DNA of 41,129 bases from Mycolicibacterium pyrenivorans (lineage in GTDB: Bacteria > Actinomycetota > Actinomycetes > Mycobacteriales > Mycobacteriaceae): the NCBI RefSeq assembly GCF_025821625.1, contig NZ_JACKSH010000032.1, positions 1 to 41,129 of the forward strand, written 5' to 3'. The notes under the pieces were generated by a model that was given only the letters and a program-made list of their open reading frames with translations, made no database searches and was not told the origin of the DNA. The translations under genes and the position numbers were made by a program. Each line of letters starts with the position of its first letter. Position 1 is the first letter of the stretch. Below are positions 33,199 through 41,129 of this stretch, one piece after another.

Positions 33199-33603
33199 GT
33201 GAGCAGCATTCCGACTGCCGATGACGTTCTGGATCCCGACGAGGCCGTGTACGACCTGCCCACCGTGGCGGATCTGCTCGGCATCCCCGTGACCAAAGTG
33301 CATCAGCATCTCCGTGAACGACACCTGGTCGCGGTCCGCCGCGCCGGCACCGTCGTCGTGCCCAAGGTTTTCTTCGACGACACCGGACACGTGGTCAAGA
33401 GCCTGTCCGGCCTGCTGGTCGTCCTGCACGACGGGGGCTACGGCGACACCCAGATCATGCGCTGGCTCTTCACCCCGGACGAGTCGCTGACGATCACCCG
33501 TGACGGCTCCACCGAGCGGCAGGCTAACGCTCGCCCGGTCGATGCGTTGCATTCGCATCAGGCCCGCGAGGTGGTTCGTCGAGCGCAGGCGATGGCGTAC
33601 TGA
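33199..33603 (+). CDS. Winged helix-turn-helix DNA-binding protein, PknL substrate type (Rv2175c-like)
   Basis: A 134-residue DNA-binding protein. The HTH region is YDLPTVADLLGIPVTKVHQH, followed by the wing LVAVRRAGTVVVPKVFF, a central helical part with LHDGGYGDTQIMRWLF, and the conserved end VDALHSHQAREVVRRAQAMA. In M. tuberculosis Rv2175c is phosphorylated by PknL, which lowers DNA binding. With the GTG at 33199 this protein starts VSSIPTADD and lacks the longer N-terminus that carries Thr9 in M. tuberculosis (by recall); I see no in-frame start that would restore it. The 3' end overlaps the convergent mptA by 80 bp. Confidence 0.87.
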   Translation: MSSIPTADDVLDPDEAVYDLPTVADLLGIPVTKVHQHLRERHLVAVRRAGTVVVPKVFFDDTGHVVKSLSGLLVVLHDGGYGDTQIMRWLFTPDESLTITRDGSTERQANARPVDALHSHQAREVVRRAQAMAY

Positions 33604-35131
33604 CCCCGGTTTCCGGCACCGGGGCCTTGGCGAGCCAGTACCACGCACCTGCGGCGCACGCGATGGCCAGGAGCACGCGCACCCACGAGTACATCCCGTG
33701 CGCACCGTCGGGGTTCCAGATCACGGTGATCCACGTCGACACGCCGGCGATGAGCGCGATCGCCCGCCGCGACTGGGCCACCGCGGCGACGATCGCCAGC
33801 GGCCAGGTGTAGTACCACGGCAGCGCGGCCGGCACGAAAAGCACCACGACGCCCATCAGCAACGCGATCCCCACCAGCGCGTCCCGGTCGGTGCGGCGGT
33901 ATCGCCACCACAACAACGGTGCCGAGATCGCGATCGCCGCGATCCCGATGATGCGGGTGGTCTCGAGCACCGCGTAGAAGTTCACCGGGATGAAGAGACC
34001 CCCGACCGCGTTGATCAGGTTGGCGGTCGCGGTGGGCACGGTCAGCCAGTTGATGATCTTGACCGACCCGGCGAGCGCGGTGAGCCAGCCCAGTCCGACT
34101 CCGGCAACGAGGGAGAGCACGGCGAACACCGCGACGAACACCATCAGCGAGGCGGCGGTGGCCGCGGCGAACGCCTTCACGCCGGAAAAGCCGCGGCGGT
34201 CGCGCAGCCCGCGTGCCCATACCCACACCGTGAATGGAAGTGCCAGTCCCGCCGTCGCTTTCACCGCGACCGCGACCGCGATCAGCGTGACACCCGACAC
34301 GTGGCGGCCGCGGAAGGTCAGCGCGATGCCCGCCATCATCAGCCCCACCATCAGCATCTCGTTGTGCACGCCGCCCATCAGGTGGATGATCACCAGCGGG
34401 TTCAGCGCGCAGATCCACAGCGCGGCCGCGCCGCTGGCGCCGACGTGACGGGCTACTTTCGGCGCCGCCCAGATCAGCAGCGCCAGGCCGGGCAGCATGC
34501 ACAACCGCAGCAGCATCGTCCCGGCGACGACGTCGTTGCCGACCAGCATCGTGACGAACTTCGCCACCAGGATGAACGCCGGGCCGTACGGCGCCGTCGT
34601 CGTAGTCCAGATCGGACTCACGTTGTCCAGCAGCGAGTTCGGATTGTCGATCGGGCCGACGGCATACGGGTCGAAGCCGTCGCGCAGCAGTGCGCCCTGG
34701 GCCAGGTACGAGTAGGTGTCGCGGCTGAACACCGGGACGCTCAGCAGCAGCGGAGCCAGCCAGAATCCGGTGGTGGCGATCATCGTGTACTCGGTGGCAG
34801 TCCGGTCGACCACTCGCCGGCCCAGCCATAGCCACGCCATGAGCATCAGCGCCACACCGCCCCACAGCAGCAGCGAGGACAGCACCAGCCCGTGCCCGAA
34901 CCGCAGCCAGGACAGGTGCAGCGATTCGAGCACCGGGTCGTGCAGTCGGGTGCTGCCCGCACCGAGTCCACCCGCGGTGATCAGCGTGGCTCCGAGCGCC
35001 CCGACCAGCGCGGGGCGGGCCTCCGGCGACAGCGCGAACGCCTTCAGCCGCCCCAGATGGGGACGGAGCCGCTGCGAGAAATACTCTGGCAGACCGGTTC
35101 TCGGGGTCTGGGCCGGCGCGGGCGTCGTCAT
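33524..35131 (-). CDS. mptA: Alpha-(1->6)-mannopyranosyltransferase MptA
   Basis: GT-C membrane enzyme that lengthens the alpha-1,6-mannan backbone of lipomannan using polyprenyl-phosphate mannose. The 535-residue product has about 12 hydrophobic helices, the outer-loop acidic motif PVFSRDTYSYLAQGALL, GFDPYAVGP, and WTTTTAPYGPAFILVAKF, all typical of MptA/MptB. The C-terminal ~35 residues are Pro-rich and hydrophilic; the last 26 codons overlap the 3' end of the Rv2175c-like gene on the other strand. The ATG at 35131 lies only 4 bp after the stop of the prenyl synthase gene, so the two form an operon that would couple polyprenyl supply with mannan synthesis. Confidence 0.92.
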   Translation of the reverse strand: MTTPAPAQTPRTGLPEYFSQRLRPHLGRLKAFALSPEARPALVGALGATLITAGGLGAGSTRLHDPVLESLHLSWLRFGHGLVLSSLLLWGGVALMLMAWLWLGRRVVDRTATEYTMIATTGFWLAPLLLSVPVFSRDTYSYLAQGALLRDGFDPYAVGPIDNPNSLLDNVSPIWTTTTAPYGPAFILVAKFVTMLVGNDVVAGTMLLRLCMLPGLALLIWAAPKVARHVGASGAAALWICALNPLVIIHLMGGVHNEMLMVGLMMAGIALTFRGRHVSGVTLIAVAVAVKATAGLALPFTVWVWARGLRDRRGFSGVKAFAAATAASLMVFVAVFAVLSLVAGVGLGWLTALAGSVKIINWLTVPTATANLINAVGGLFIPVNFYAVLETTRIIGIAAIAISAPLLWWRYRRTDRDALVGIALLMGVVVLFVPAALPWYYTWPLAIVAAVAQSRRAIALIAGVSTWITVIWNPDGAHGMYSWVRVLLAIACAAGAWYWLAKAPVPETGVSTPSPALDEPPRGPDANATHRPGER

Positions 35132-35135
35132 GCTG

Positions 35136-36278
<1,143 letters not shown>

Positions 36279-36329
36279 TCAGAGTAGAGCGTGCGACCGG
36301 AGTTGTAGCAAGTCAGGCCGCCCGCGCGC

Positions 36330-37019
36330 CTACTGCGGGTGCTCGAGTGGTTCGCCCGGCCGGGGGGATCGGTCCCTGCTGTTGTAGGCCAGCACGCCGA
36401 TGATGCCCGCGACCACGAACGAACCCACCCCCAGCCAGATCGCGGCGCCGGTGAACGAGCGGGCGCTGGGGTCGGTGTAGCGCGCCTGCGCGTTCATCGT
36501 GCTGACCACGCCGGGACGAAGCTTCCACTCGACGACCTCGGAGGAGATCTGGTCACCGTTGGTCGACGTCACCTCGCCGGGGAACGACACGCTCAGCGAG
36601 ACGTCGGCCTCGGGATCGCTGAGCGAGGTGAGGTCGGCTCGGCCTTCGAGGATCACCAGGTCACCGGCGCGGCGCAGCGAGATGTCGACGCCCGCCGCGT
36701 CGCGGTTCATCGCCGCGAGCTGCGGCAGTTCGGCGAACGAGAGGTCGGAGAACACCGCCTGCGATCCCACGTAGTCGTCGCGGCTGTATTCGGACACCGC
36801 GACCTTCTGCGCGAACGGCAGGCTGTTGAGCAGCTGTGGCCCCTTGTCGTTCTCGTCGCGGGGGATGGCGGCGGCGACGATCTGGCCCGAGACCCGGTCG
36901 TCCGGCGACACGGTGATCGACGCCCTGATCCGTACGCAGCCGATGAGCGTCGGCGCCAACATCAACAGCAGCAAAACCAGGGCGAGCAGACGCTTGCGAG
37001 TGCGATGACGGGTCGGCAC
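36330..37019 (-). CDS. lppM: Lipoprotein LppM
   Basis: Envelope lipoprotein of 229 residues: Arg-rich start, hydrophobic segment LLALVLLLLMLAPT and lipobox LIGC with Cys28. The outer region (VRIRASITVSPDDRVSGQIV onward) is a beta-rich LppM domain, and a C-terminal membrane helix (AIWLGVGSFVVAGIIGVLAY) follows, with a short basic tail. In M. tuberculosis LppM affects phagosome maturation and is linked with lipoglycan binding. The GTG at 37019 is the only sensible start before the signal. It lies 114 bp from the idsA2 start; the Rv2172c-like gene that separates these in M. tuberculosis is absent here. Confidence 0.88.
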   Translation of the reverse strand: MPTRHRTRKRLLALVLLLLMLAPTLIGCVRIRASITVSPDDRVSGQIVAAAIPRDENDKGPQLLNSLPFAQKVAVSEYSRDDYVGSQAVFSDLSFAELPQLAAMNRDAAGVDISLRRAGDLVILEGRADLTSLSDPEADVSLSVSFPGEVTSTNGDQISSEVVEWKLRPGVVSTMNAQARYTDPSARSFTGAAIWLGVGSFVVAGIIGVLAYNSRDRSPRPGEPLEHPQ

Positions 37020-37066
37020 CAGGTCATCGTGCCAGACGACCGGTTACCCGGGGCCGGTGTGCGGCA

Positions 37067-37654
37067 CTACAGCGGCAAAGGGCGACCAAGGATCGCGAAT
37101 GCCCGCGGATCGCCCGCGAAGTGATAGCCGCGGATGACGTCGGTGAAGCCGAGGCGGCGGTACAGCCGCCATGCCCGGTTGGCCTCGCCGTTGATCTCCG
37201 GCGTGGACAGCAGGACGTGCTGTTCGCCGCGATCATCGAGCAACCGCCGCACCAGAGCCTCGCCGAGCCCGCGGCCCTGGGCGCGTGGGTGGATGTGCAG
37301 TTCGGTCAGTTCGAAATAGCTGTTCATCAGGTCGGCAATGTGTTCCTGGTCGGCACCGCTGCGGCGGAGTCCCGCGACGACCTGCTGCTGCCACCACTGG
37401 TCGGGGGCGCCGCAGTAGCCGTAGGCCACACCGAGCAGCGGCCCCGCGGTCGGCGTGGTGCCGTCGGTGTCCTCGGGGTCTTCGATGGCGGCGACGGCTT
37501 TCCAGCCCCGCCTGCGGGTGTGCTCCAGCCACATCGACGCCCGCTGATCCTCGGTGCCACGCGGGTAGCGCATGGCGTCGACGTACACCGCCAAAGCGTC
37601 GCCGAGACGGTGCGCCATATCGCTCGGCGACAGTTCGATGAGAGTCGTCGCCAA
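37067..37654 (-). CDS. GNAT-family N-acetyltransferase (Rv2170-like)
   Basis: A 195-residue acetyltransferase of the GNAT fold. The acetyl-CoA loop is HPRAQGRGLGEALVRRLL (R/Q-x-x-G-x-G at about 127-132), preceded by the beta4 strand ELTELHI and followed by VLLSTPEINGEANRAWRLYR and LGFTDVIRGYHF. The relative Rv2170 has been linked to acetylation of isocitrate lyase and of isoniazid; substrate here is unknown. The TTG start at 37654 is supported by GGAGGA 8 nt upstream, and GATAAT near 37698 could be its -10. It lies 47 bp upstream of lppM and may be cotranscribed with it. Confidence 0.87.
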   Translation of the reverse strand: MATTLIELSPSDMAHRLGDALAVYVDAMRYPRGTEDQRASMWLEHTRRRGWKAVAAIEDPEDTDGTTPTAGPLLGVAYGYCGAPDQWWQQQVVAGLRRSGADQEHIADLMNSYFELTELHIHPRAQGRGLGEALVRRLLDDRGEQHVLLSTPEINGEANRAWRLYRRLGFTDVIRGYHFAGDPRAFAILGRPLPL

Positions 37655-37881
37655 GGATCTTTTCCTCCCGATGGGTCAGTCGTGCGGCCGCCACCTATTA
37701 TCCGGTGGGTTGGCGGGTAGGTGAGGTGCCGGTTCCCCGGTGCGGTGTCCGTCATAGAATCGTGCGTCGAACTAGGTGGTACGCGTCAGATTCAGCTCGT
37801 ATCATTACTGTTAAGTGCGCGTACACGGGCACTCTCCGACTTCGAACGACTGCGACGCCCCACGGCAAGAGGGAGGGACGA

Positions 37882-38283
37882 ATGCCACTCTCCGATCATG
37901 AGCAGCGCATGCTCGACCAGATCGAGAGCGCGCTCTATGCCGAGGACCCCAAGTTCGCGTCCAGCGTTCGTGGTGGAACTCTGCGCGCACCATCGACCAG
38001 GCGCCGCATTCAGGGCGCCGCGCTCTTCGTCGTTGGGCTGGCAATGCTCGTGTCGGGGGTGGCGTTCAAGGCCACGATGATCGGCAGCTTCCCGATTCTG
38101 TCGGTGATCGGCTTCATCGTCATGTTCGCAGGTGTGGTCTTCGCGATCACCGGCCCCCGCGGCGGCGCCGCCCGTGATCGCACGCCCACCGACGTCGGCC
38201 CGCAGCGCCAGAAGCGTGCCAAGGGCGGCGGCTCGTTCACCAGCCGGATGGAAGACCGCTTCCGCCGTCGTTTCGACGAGTAG
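37882..38283 (+). CDS. DUF3040 membrane protein (Rv2169c-like)
   Basis: A 133-residue actinobacterial DUF3040 protein. The hallmark N-terminus MPLSDHEQRMLDQIESALYAEDPKFASS is present (first residues only quoted in part by family rule), followed by a basic RRRIQG and two membrane helices (AALFVVGLAMLVSGVAFKA and FPILSVIGFIVMFAGVVFAI). The C-terminal ~45 residues are Gly/Arg-rich and disordered. Its role is unknown; the family is common next to the dcw cluster in actinobacteria. GGGAGGGA precedes the ATG. The 227-bp upstream spacer shared with the GNAT gene has AT-richer bases around 37796-37815 that may hold its promoter. A strong terminator follows. Confidence 0.87.
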   Translation: MPLSDHEQRMLDQIESALYAEDPKFASSVRGGTLRAPSTRRRIQGAALFVVGLAMLVSGVAFKATMIGSFPILSVIGFIVMFAGVVFAITGPRGGAARDRTPTDVGPQRQKRAKGGGSFTSRMEDRFRRRFDE

Positions 38284-38303
38284 GCCTTTTCTTCGCCGGT
38301 TCA

Positions 38304-38335
38304 GGGGCAGTCCGACAGGACTGCCCCTTCTTTTT
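38304..38335 (+). terminator. Intrinsic terminator after the DUF3040 gene
   Basis: GGGGCAGTCC (38304-38313) pairs perfectly with GGACTGCCCC (38318-38327) across a GACA loop, followed by TTCTTTTT. This is the clearest Rho-independent terminator in the window and insulates the dcw cluster. Confidence 0.95.
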
Positions 38336-38594
38336 GCCCCACATCTCCCCACCTGGTGTGCCTGTGTTCGTTTCAGCCAGTTGAGCTGGCATTTTTCTAC
38401 GCGGTAGCGGCTTGGTCGGTCGACATGCCGCGGCGCGGCTGGCCGGCCGAGCAGCGTGAGTGGGGAGGTCGGTGAAACGCGGCACAAGATTTGGAGCAAA
38501 GTGGGGGATTGTGGGGTAAAGTGGCGGACAACGGAGCGACCGGGGTTCCGTAAGGCGGGCAAGGCGTGAAGTAGAAGGTCTGCGAGGTGACGAG
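38336..38594 (+). other. Intergenic region upstream of mraZ
   Basis: With the terminator this is a 311-bp gene-free stretch. It holds the MraZ-type operator at 38492-38526 and presumably the dcw promoter. TAAAGT at 38517-38522 inside the operator and TAAGGC further down could be -10 elements, but none has a clear -35. I see no conserved small ORF. Confidence 0.6.
38492..38526 (+). promoter_or_regulatory. MraZ operator: four TGG boxes with exact 10-bp phasing
   Basis: TGGAG (38492), TGGGG (38502), TGGGG (38512) and TGGCG (38522) repeat every 10 bp. MraZ proteins bind TGGGN direct repeats with this spacing upstream of their own gene. Two boxes match exactly and two are degenerate. It lies ~70-100 bp before mraZ. 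Confidence 0.75.
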
Positions 38595-39029
38595 ATGTTC
38601 TTCGGCACCTACACGCCACGGCTCGACGACAAAGGGCGACTGACGTTGCCCGCCAAGTTCCGCGACGCACTGGCAGGAGGGTTGATGGTCACCAAGAGCC
38701 AAGATCACAGCCTGGCTGTCCATCCGCGGGCCGAGTTCGAGGAGATGATCGCCGAGGTCTCGGCCAAGGCCAAGCGGGGAAACCCACAGGCTCGCGCCTA
38801 TCTGCGGAACCTGGCTGCGAGCACCGACGAGCAGTACCCGGACGCACAAGGCCGGATCACGCTCTCCGCAGAGCACCGCCGCTACGCGAACCTGACCAAG
38901 GAGTGCGTGGTGACGGGTTCGATCGAGTTCCTGGAGATCTGGGACGCGCAGGCGTGGAACGACTACCAGGAGCTTCACGAAGAGAACTTCTCCGCGGCCA
39001 GCGATGAAGCACTCGGCGACATTCTTTGA
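38595..39029 (+). CDS. mraZ: Transcriptional regulator MraZ
   Basis: First gene of the dcw cluster. MraZ is a ring-forming AbrB-type DNA-binding protein that regulates its own operon. The 144-residue product has the two family repeats: [20 protein letters not shown] at the N-terminus and [20 protein letters not shown] in the middle, each with the D/Q-x-K/Q-GR DNA-binding core. The ATG has GAGGTG just upstream. Its operator-like repeats are in the leader region. The 3' end overlaps the longest rsmH frame by 26 bp. Confidence 0.97.
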   Translation: MFFGTYTPRLDDKGRLTLPAKFRDALAGGLMVTKSQDHSLAVHPRAEFEEMIAEVSAKAKRGNPQARAYLRNLAASTDEQYPDAQGRITLSAEHRRYANLTKECVVTGSIEFLEIWDAQAWNDYQELHEENFSAASDEALGDIL

Positions 39030-40146
39030 TCTGGCCACTGGCCCGCAGGCCCGTGCAGTGTGGCCTCTGCCCGAACCGGCCCTGACGTACTTCCCCGACG
39101 TCAGGTCCGCTCACTCGGGCAGGGACCACATTGCAGGGGCCGCCACAATCCCTCGGGGTGCTGCGATGGTGGACGACGAGCCACATGTTCCGGTTCTGCT
39201 CGACCGCTGTGTCGAGTTGCTCGCCCCGGCGCTGACCCGGCAGGCCTTCGATGGCGCCGGTGCCACGCTGGTGGATGCGACGCTCGGTGCCGGCGGCCAT
39301 GCGCAGCGATTCCTGACCCGGTTCCCCGGCCTCCGGTTGATCGGCCTCGACCGCGATCCCGATGCGCTGCGCATCGCCGGTGAGCGTCTCGCACCGTACG
39401 CCGACCGTGTCACGCTGGTACGCACCCGCTACGACGGTATCGCCGAGGCGATAGCCGGAAGTGGTTGCCCCGCAGGGCAAGTCGACGGAATCCTGTTCGA
39501 CCTCGGGGTGTCCTCGATGCAACTCGACCGTCCGGAGCGCGGCTTCTCGTACTCGACGGACGCGCCACTGGACATGCGGATGGACCCGGAATCGCCGCTG
39601 ACCGCGGCGGAGATCCTGAACACCTACGACGAGAAGGCGCTCACGCGCCTGCTGCGCGAGTTCGGCGAGGAGCGCTTCGCCAGTCGCATCGCCGCACACA
39701 TCGTGCGCCGCCGCGCCTCCACACCGTTCTCGACGACCGGCGAACTGGTCGAGCTGCTGTACCAGGCCATTCCGGCGCCGGCGCGGCGCACCGGCGGGCA
39801 CCCGGGCAAGCGCACTTTCCAGGCGCTGCGCATCGCGGTCAACGCCGAACTGGAGTCGCTGCGCCACGCCATACCCGCGGCGCTGGCGGCCTTGCGCCCG
39901 GGCGGCCGCATCGCGGTGATGGCCTACCAGTCCCTGGAGGACCGGATCGTCAAGACCGAGTTCGCCGCAGCGACCGCTTCCCGGACGCCGCCGGGCCTGC
40001 CGGTCGAACTGCCCGGGTACGGGCCGGAATTCGTCGCGCTGACCCGGGGAGCTGAACGGGCAGAGGCCGACGAGATCGAACGGAATCCACGAAGCGCCCC
40101 GGTTCGGCTGCGTGCGCTCGAACGAGTTGGGGGAGAACAGCGATGA
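39004..40146 (+). CDS. rsmH: 16S rRNA (cytosine(1402)-N(4))-methyltransferase RsmH
   Basis: Methylates N4 of C1402 in 16S rRNA using S-adenosylmethionine. From the ATG at 39004 the product is 380 residues. Motifs: [16 protein letters not shown] site [44 protein letters not shown], and the C-terminal [16 protein letters not shown] and [11 protein letters not shown]. The first ~55 residues (including [12 protein letters not shown]) extend beyond the usual enzyme; a similar extension exists in M. tuberculosis RsmH by recall, so I keep the long start. Alternatives are GTG 39058 and ATG 39166 ([12 protein letters not shown]). The stop overlaps the next gene as ATGA. Confidence 0.94.
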   Translation: MKHSATFFDLATGPQARAVWPLPEPALTYFPDVRSAHSGRDHIAGAATIPRGAAMVDDEPHVPVLLDRCVELLAPALTRQAFDGAGATLVDATLGAGGHAQRFLTRFPGLRLIGLDRDPDALRIAGERLAPYADRVTLVRTRYDGIAEAIAGSGCPAGQVDGILFDLGVSSMQLDRPERGFSYSTDAPLDMRMDPESPLTAAEILNTYDEKALTRLLREFGEERFASRIAAHIVRRRASTPFSTTGELVELLYQAIPAPARRTGGHPGKRTFQALRIAVNAELESLRHAIPAALAALRPGGRIAVMAYQSLEDRIVKTEFAAATASRTPPGLPVELPGYGPEFVALTRGAERAEADEIERNPRSAPVRLRALERVGGEQR

Positions 40147-41129
40147 AGGCAAAGCGGCCTGCACGCGGCACCGCATCGAAGAAGAAGGCGCAGACGCGCC
40201 GCGGGCGTGAGTCGGCCCGCGAGGCCAGGCGGATGGTCGACGCGCCGCCCCGCAGGCGCACGCCGACCCGCGACGGCCGACCGCAACGGTCGGCCCCGCA
40301 GACCAGCCCGACACCTCGGCCGGTTGATCATCCCGCACGACCGAAGAGCGCCAGCCAGGCCAAGGCTCGTGCCAAGGCGCGCAAGGCCAAGGCACCCAAG
40401 GTTGTCCGTCCCCCGCTGCGCGAGCGAATCCTGGTCCGGCTGGCCTCCGTCGAGCTGAACCCCCGCACGCTGGTCGCTCGGGTCCCGTTCGTCGTGCTGA
40501 TCATCGCCGCCCTGGGGCTCGGACTGGGTGTGACGTTGTGGCTGTCCACCGATGCCGCCGAGCGCTCCTACCAGCTGGGCCACGCCCGCCAGCTCAACGA
40601 GGCGCTGATGCAGCAGAAGGAAGCACTCGAGCGCGATGTGCTCGAAGCCCAGGCCGCACCGGCACTGGCCGAGGCCGCGCGCAATCTGGGCATGATCCCG
40701 TCGAGGGACACCGCACACCTGGTGCAGGACCCGTCGGGCAACTGGGTCGTGGTCGGCACACCCAAGCCGGCCGAGGGGATCCCGCCACCTCCACTGAATG
40801 CGCCGCTGGCAGACCCCGTGCCGCCCCCGCCGCCGGCCCCGCGTGTGGTGGAACCGCGTGAGGTTCCGGTCCGGGTCGCACCACTGACAGGTCCGCTCAC
40901 CGCGCCCGGTCCGCTGGCGGGTCCGGCCGCGCCCGGCGCACCCCCCGTCCCGCTCGGCGTCGCCCCCGGCGTCGAGGTCCCGCATGCCGCTCCCGGTCAG
41001 CTGCCTGCACCGGGACCCGCGCCGCTGCCGCCGCCCCAGGAACCGGCAGCCGGCGTGCTTCCACCGGCTGACCAGCTCGCGGCACCTCCGGTGGGTGCGG
41101 ACCCGTCGCACCTGGCCCCGGGGGTCGTG
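40143..41129 (+). CDS. FtsL-like division protein with long proline-rich tail (Rv2164c-like), 3' end outside window
   Basis: Open to the window end: 329 codons visible, no stop. A basic, Lys/Arg/Ala-rich cytoplasmic N-terminus of ~115 residues ([19 protein letters not shown]) leads to one membrane helix ([20 protein letters not shown]). A leucine-zipper-like coiled coil ([20 protein letters not shown]) and the segment [16 protein letters not shown] follow, as in FtsL. From about residue 210 the chain is an outer, Pro/Ala/Gly-rich tail of at least 120 residues with many PPP and PGP units. Position right after rsmH, with an ATGA overlap, is where ftsL sits in the dcw cluster, where it acts with FtsQ and FtsB in the divisome. 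Confidence 0.87.
   Translation, partial: MKAKRPARGTASKKKAQTRRGRESAREARRMVDAPPRRRTPTRDGRPQRSAPQTSPTPRPVDHPARPKSASQAKARAKARKAKAPKVVRPPLRERILVRLASVELNPRTLVARVPFVVLIIAALGLGLGVTLWLSTDAAERSYQLGHARQLNEALMQQKEALERDVLEAQAAPALAEAARNLGMIPSRDTAHLVQDPSGNWVVVGTPKPAEGIPPPPLNAPLADPVPPPPPAPRVVEPREVPVRVAPLTGPLTAPGPLAGPAAPGAPPVPLGVAPGVEVPHAAPGQLPAPGPAPLPPPQEPAAGVLPPADQLAAPPVGADPSHLAPGVV

Overview
This is a GC-rich stretch of mycobacterial chromosome, probably from a rapidly growing Mycobacterium (Mycolicibacterium) species. The gene order, read by recall, follows the M. tuberculosis block from Rv2208 (cobS) down to Rv2164c (an FtsL-like gene), and proteins such as PimB', MptA, PknL, LppM, RipC and the qcrCAB/ctaE set are hallmarks of the genus. 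I see no phage, insertion sequence, CRISPR array, tRNA or rRNA. The transposase and IS copies found in this block in M. tuberculosis, and the Rv2172c-like gene, are missing here.

Layout. 1-2304 (minus): cobS (cut by the window edge), cobT and a DUF3043 membrane protein, an operon with 4-bp overlaps. 2390-3912 (plus): glycerate kinase and an A-type Fe-S carrier. 3969-7841: a membrane protein (minus), adenosine kinase adoK with a short upstream ORF (plus), and the amidotransferase asnB (minus). 8058-15825: the respiratory block, with ctaC-ctaF-mmpS3-DUF2561 (plus) converging across a hairpin terminator on ctaE-qcrC-qcrA-qcrB (minus); together these encode most of the cytochrome bcc-aa3 supercomplex. 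15894-18716: trpD and a DnaQ/UvrC-like fusion that overlap tail to tail. 18828-24131: a small Cys protein, ripC, a predicted metallopeptidase and pimB' (plus), facing fadD15 (minus). 24241-28986: two START-like proteins, an ArsA/Get3-like ATPase, a small Cys protein and the acyltransferase plsM (plus), facing the mannosyltransferase mptC (minus). 29071-31901: a membrane protein, RNase AS and aroG. 31918-36215: pknL, its DNA-binding partner (Rv2175c type), mptA and a GGPP-type synthase. 36330-38283: lppM, a GNAT acetyltransferase and a DUF3040 protein. 38304-41129: a strong terminator, the MraZ operator, and mraZ-rsmH-ftsL-like, the start of the division/cell-wall (dcw) cluster.

How the genes fit together. 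Most of the window serves the cell envelope: peptidoglycan amidation and hydrolysis (asnB, ripC), PIM/LM/LAM glycolipids (pimB', mptC, mptA, plsM, lppM), isoprenoid carriers (idsA2) and division (dcw). The rest covers respiration, B12 lower-ligand assembly and aromatic amino acid synthesis. Many genes are packed with ATGA/GTGA/TTGA overlaps.

The window is mainly conserved core chromosome and I did not find a clearly new defence or mobile system. The best leads are: the uncharacterised START-ATPase-Cys-acyltransferase cassette, whose ATPase lacks a canonical start codon; a translated-looking 13-codon ORF coupled to adoK; a 39-bp in-frame tandem duplication in cobS; a 35-bp tandem repeat between asnB and ctaC; ten genes whose start codon lies 6-7 nt after a -10 hexamer (candidate leaderless mRNAs); and two sizeable convergent coding overlaps.
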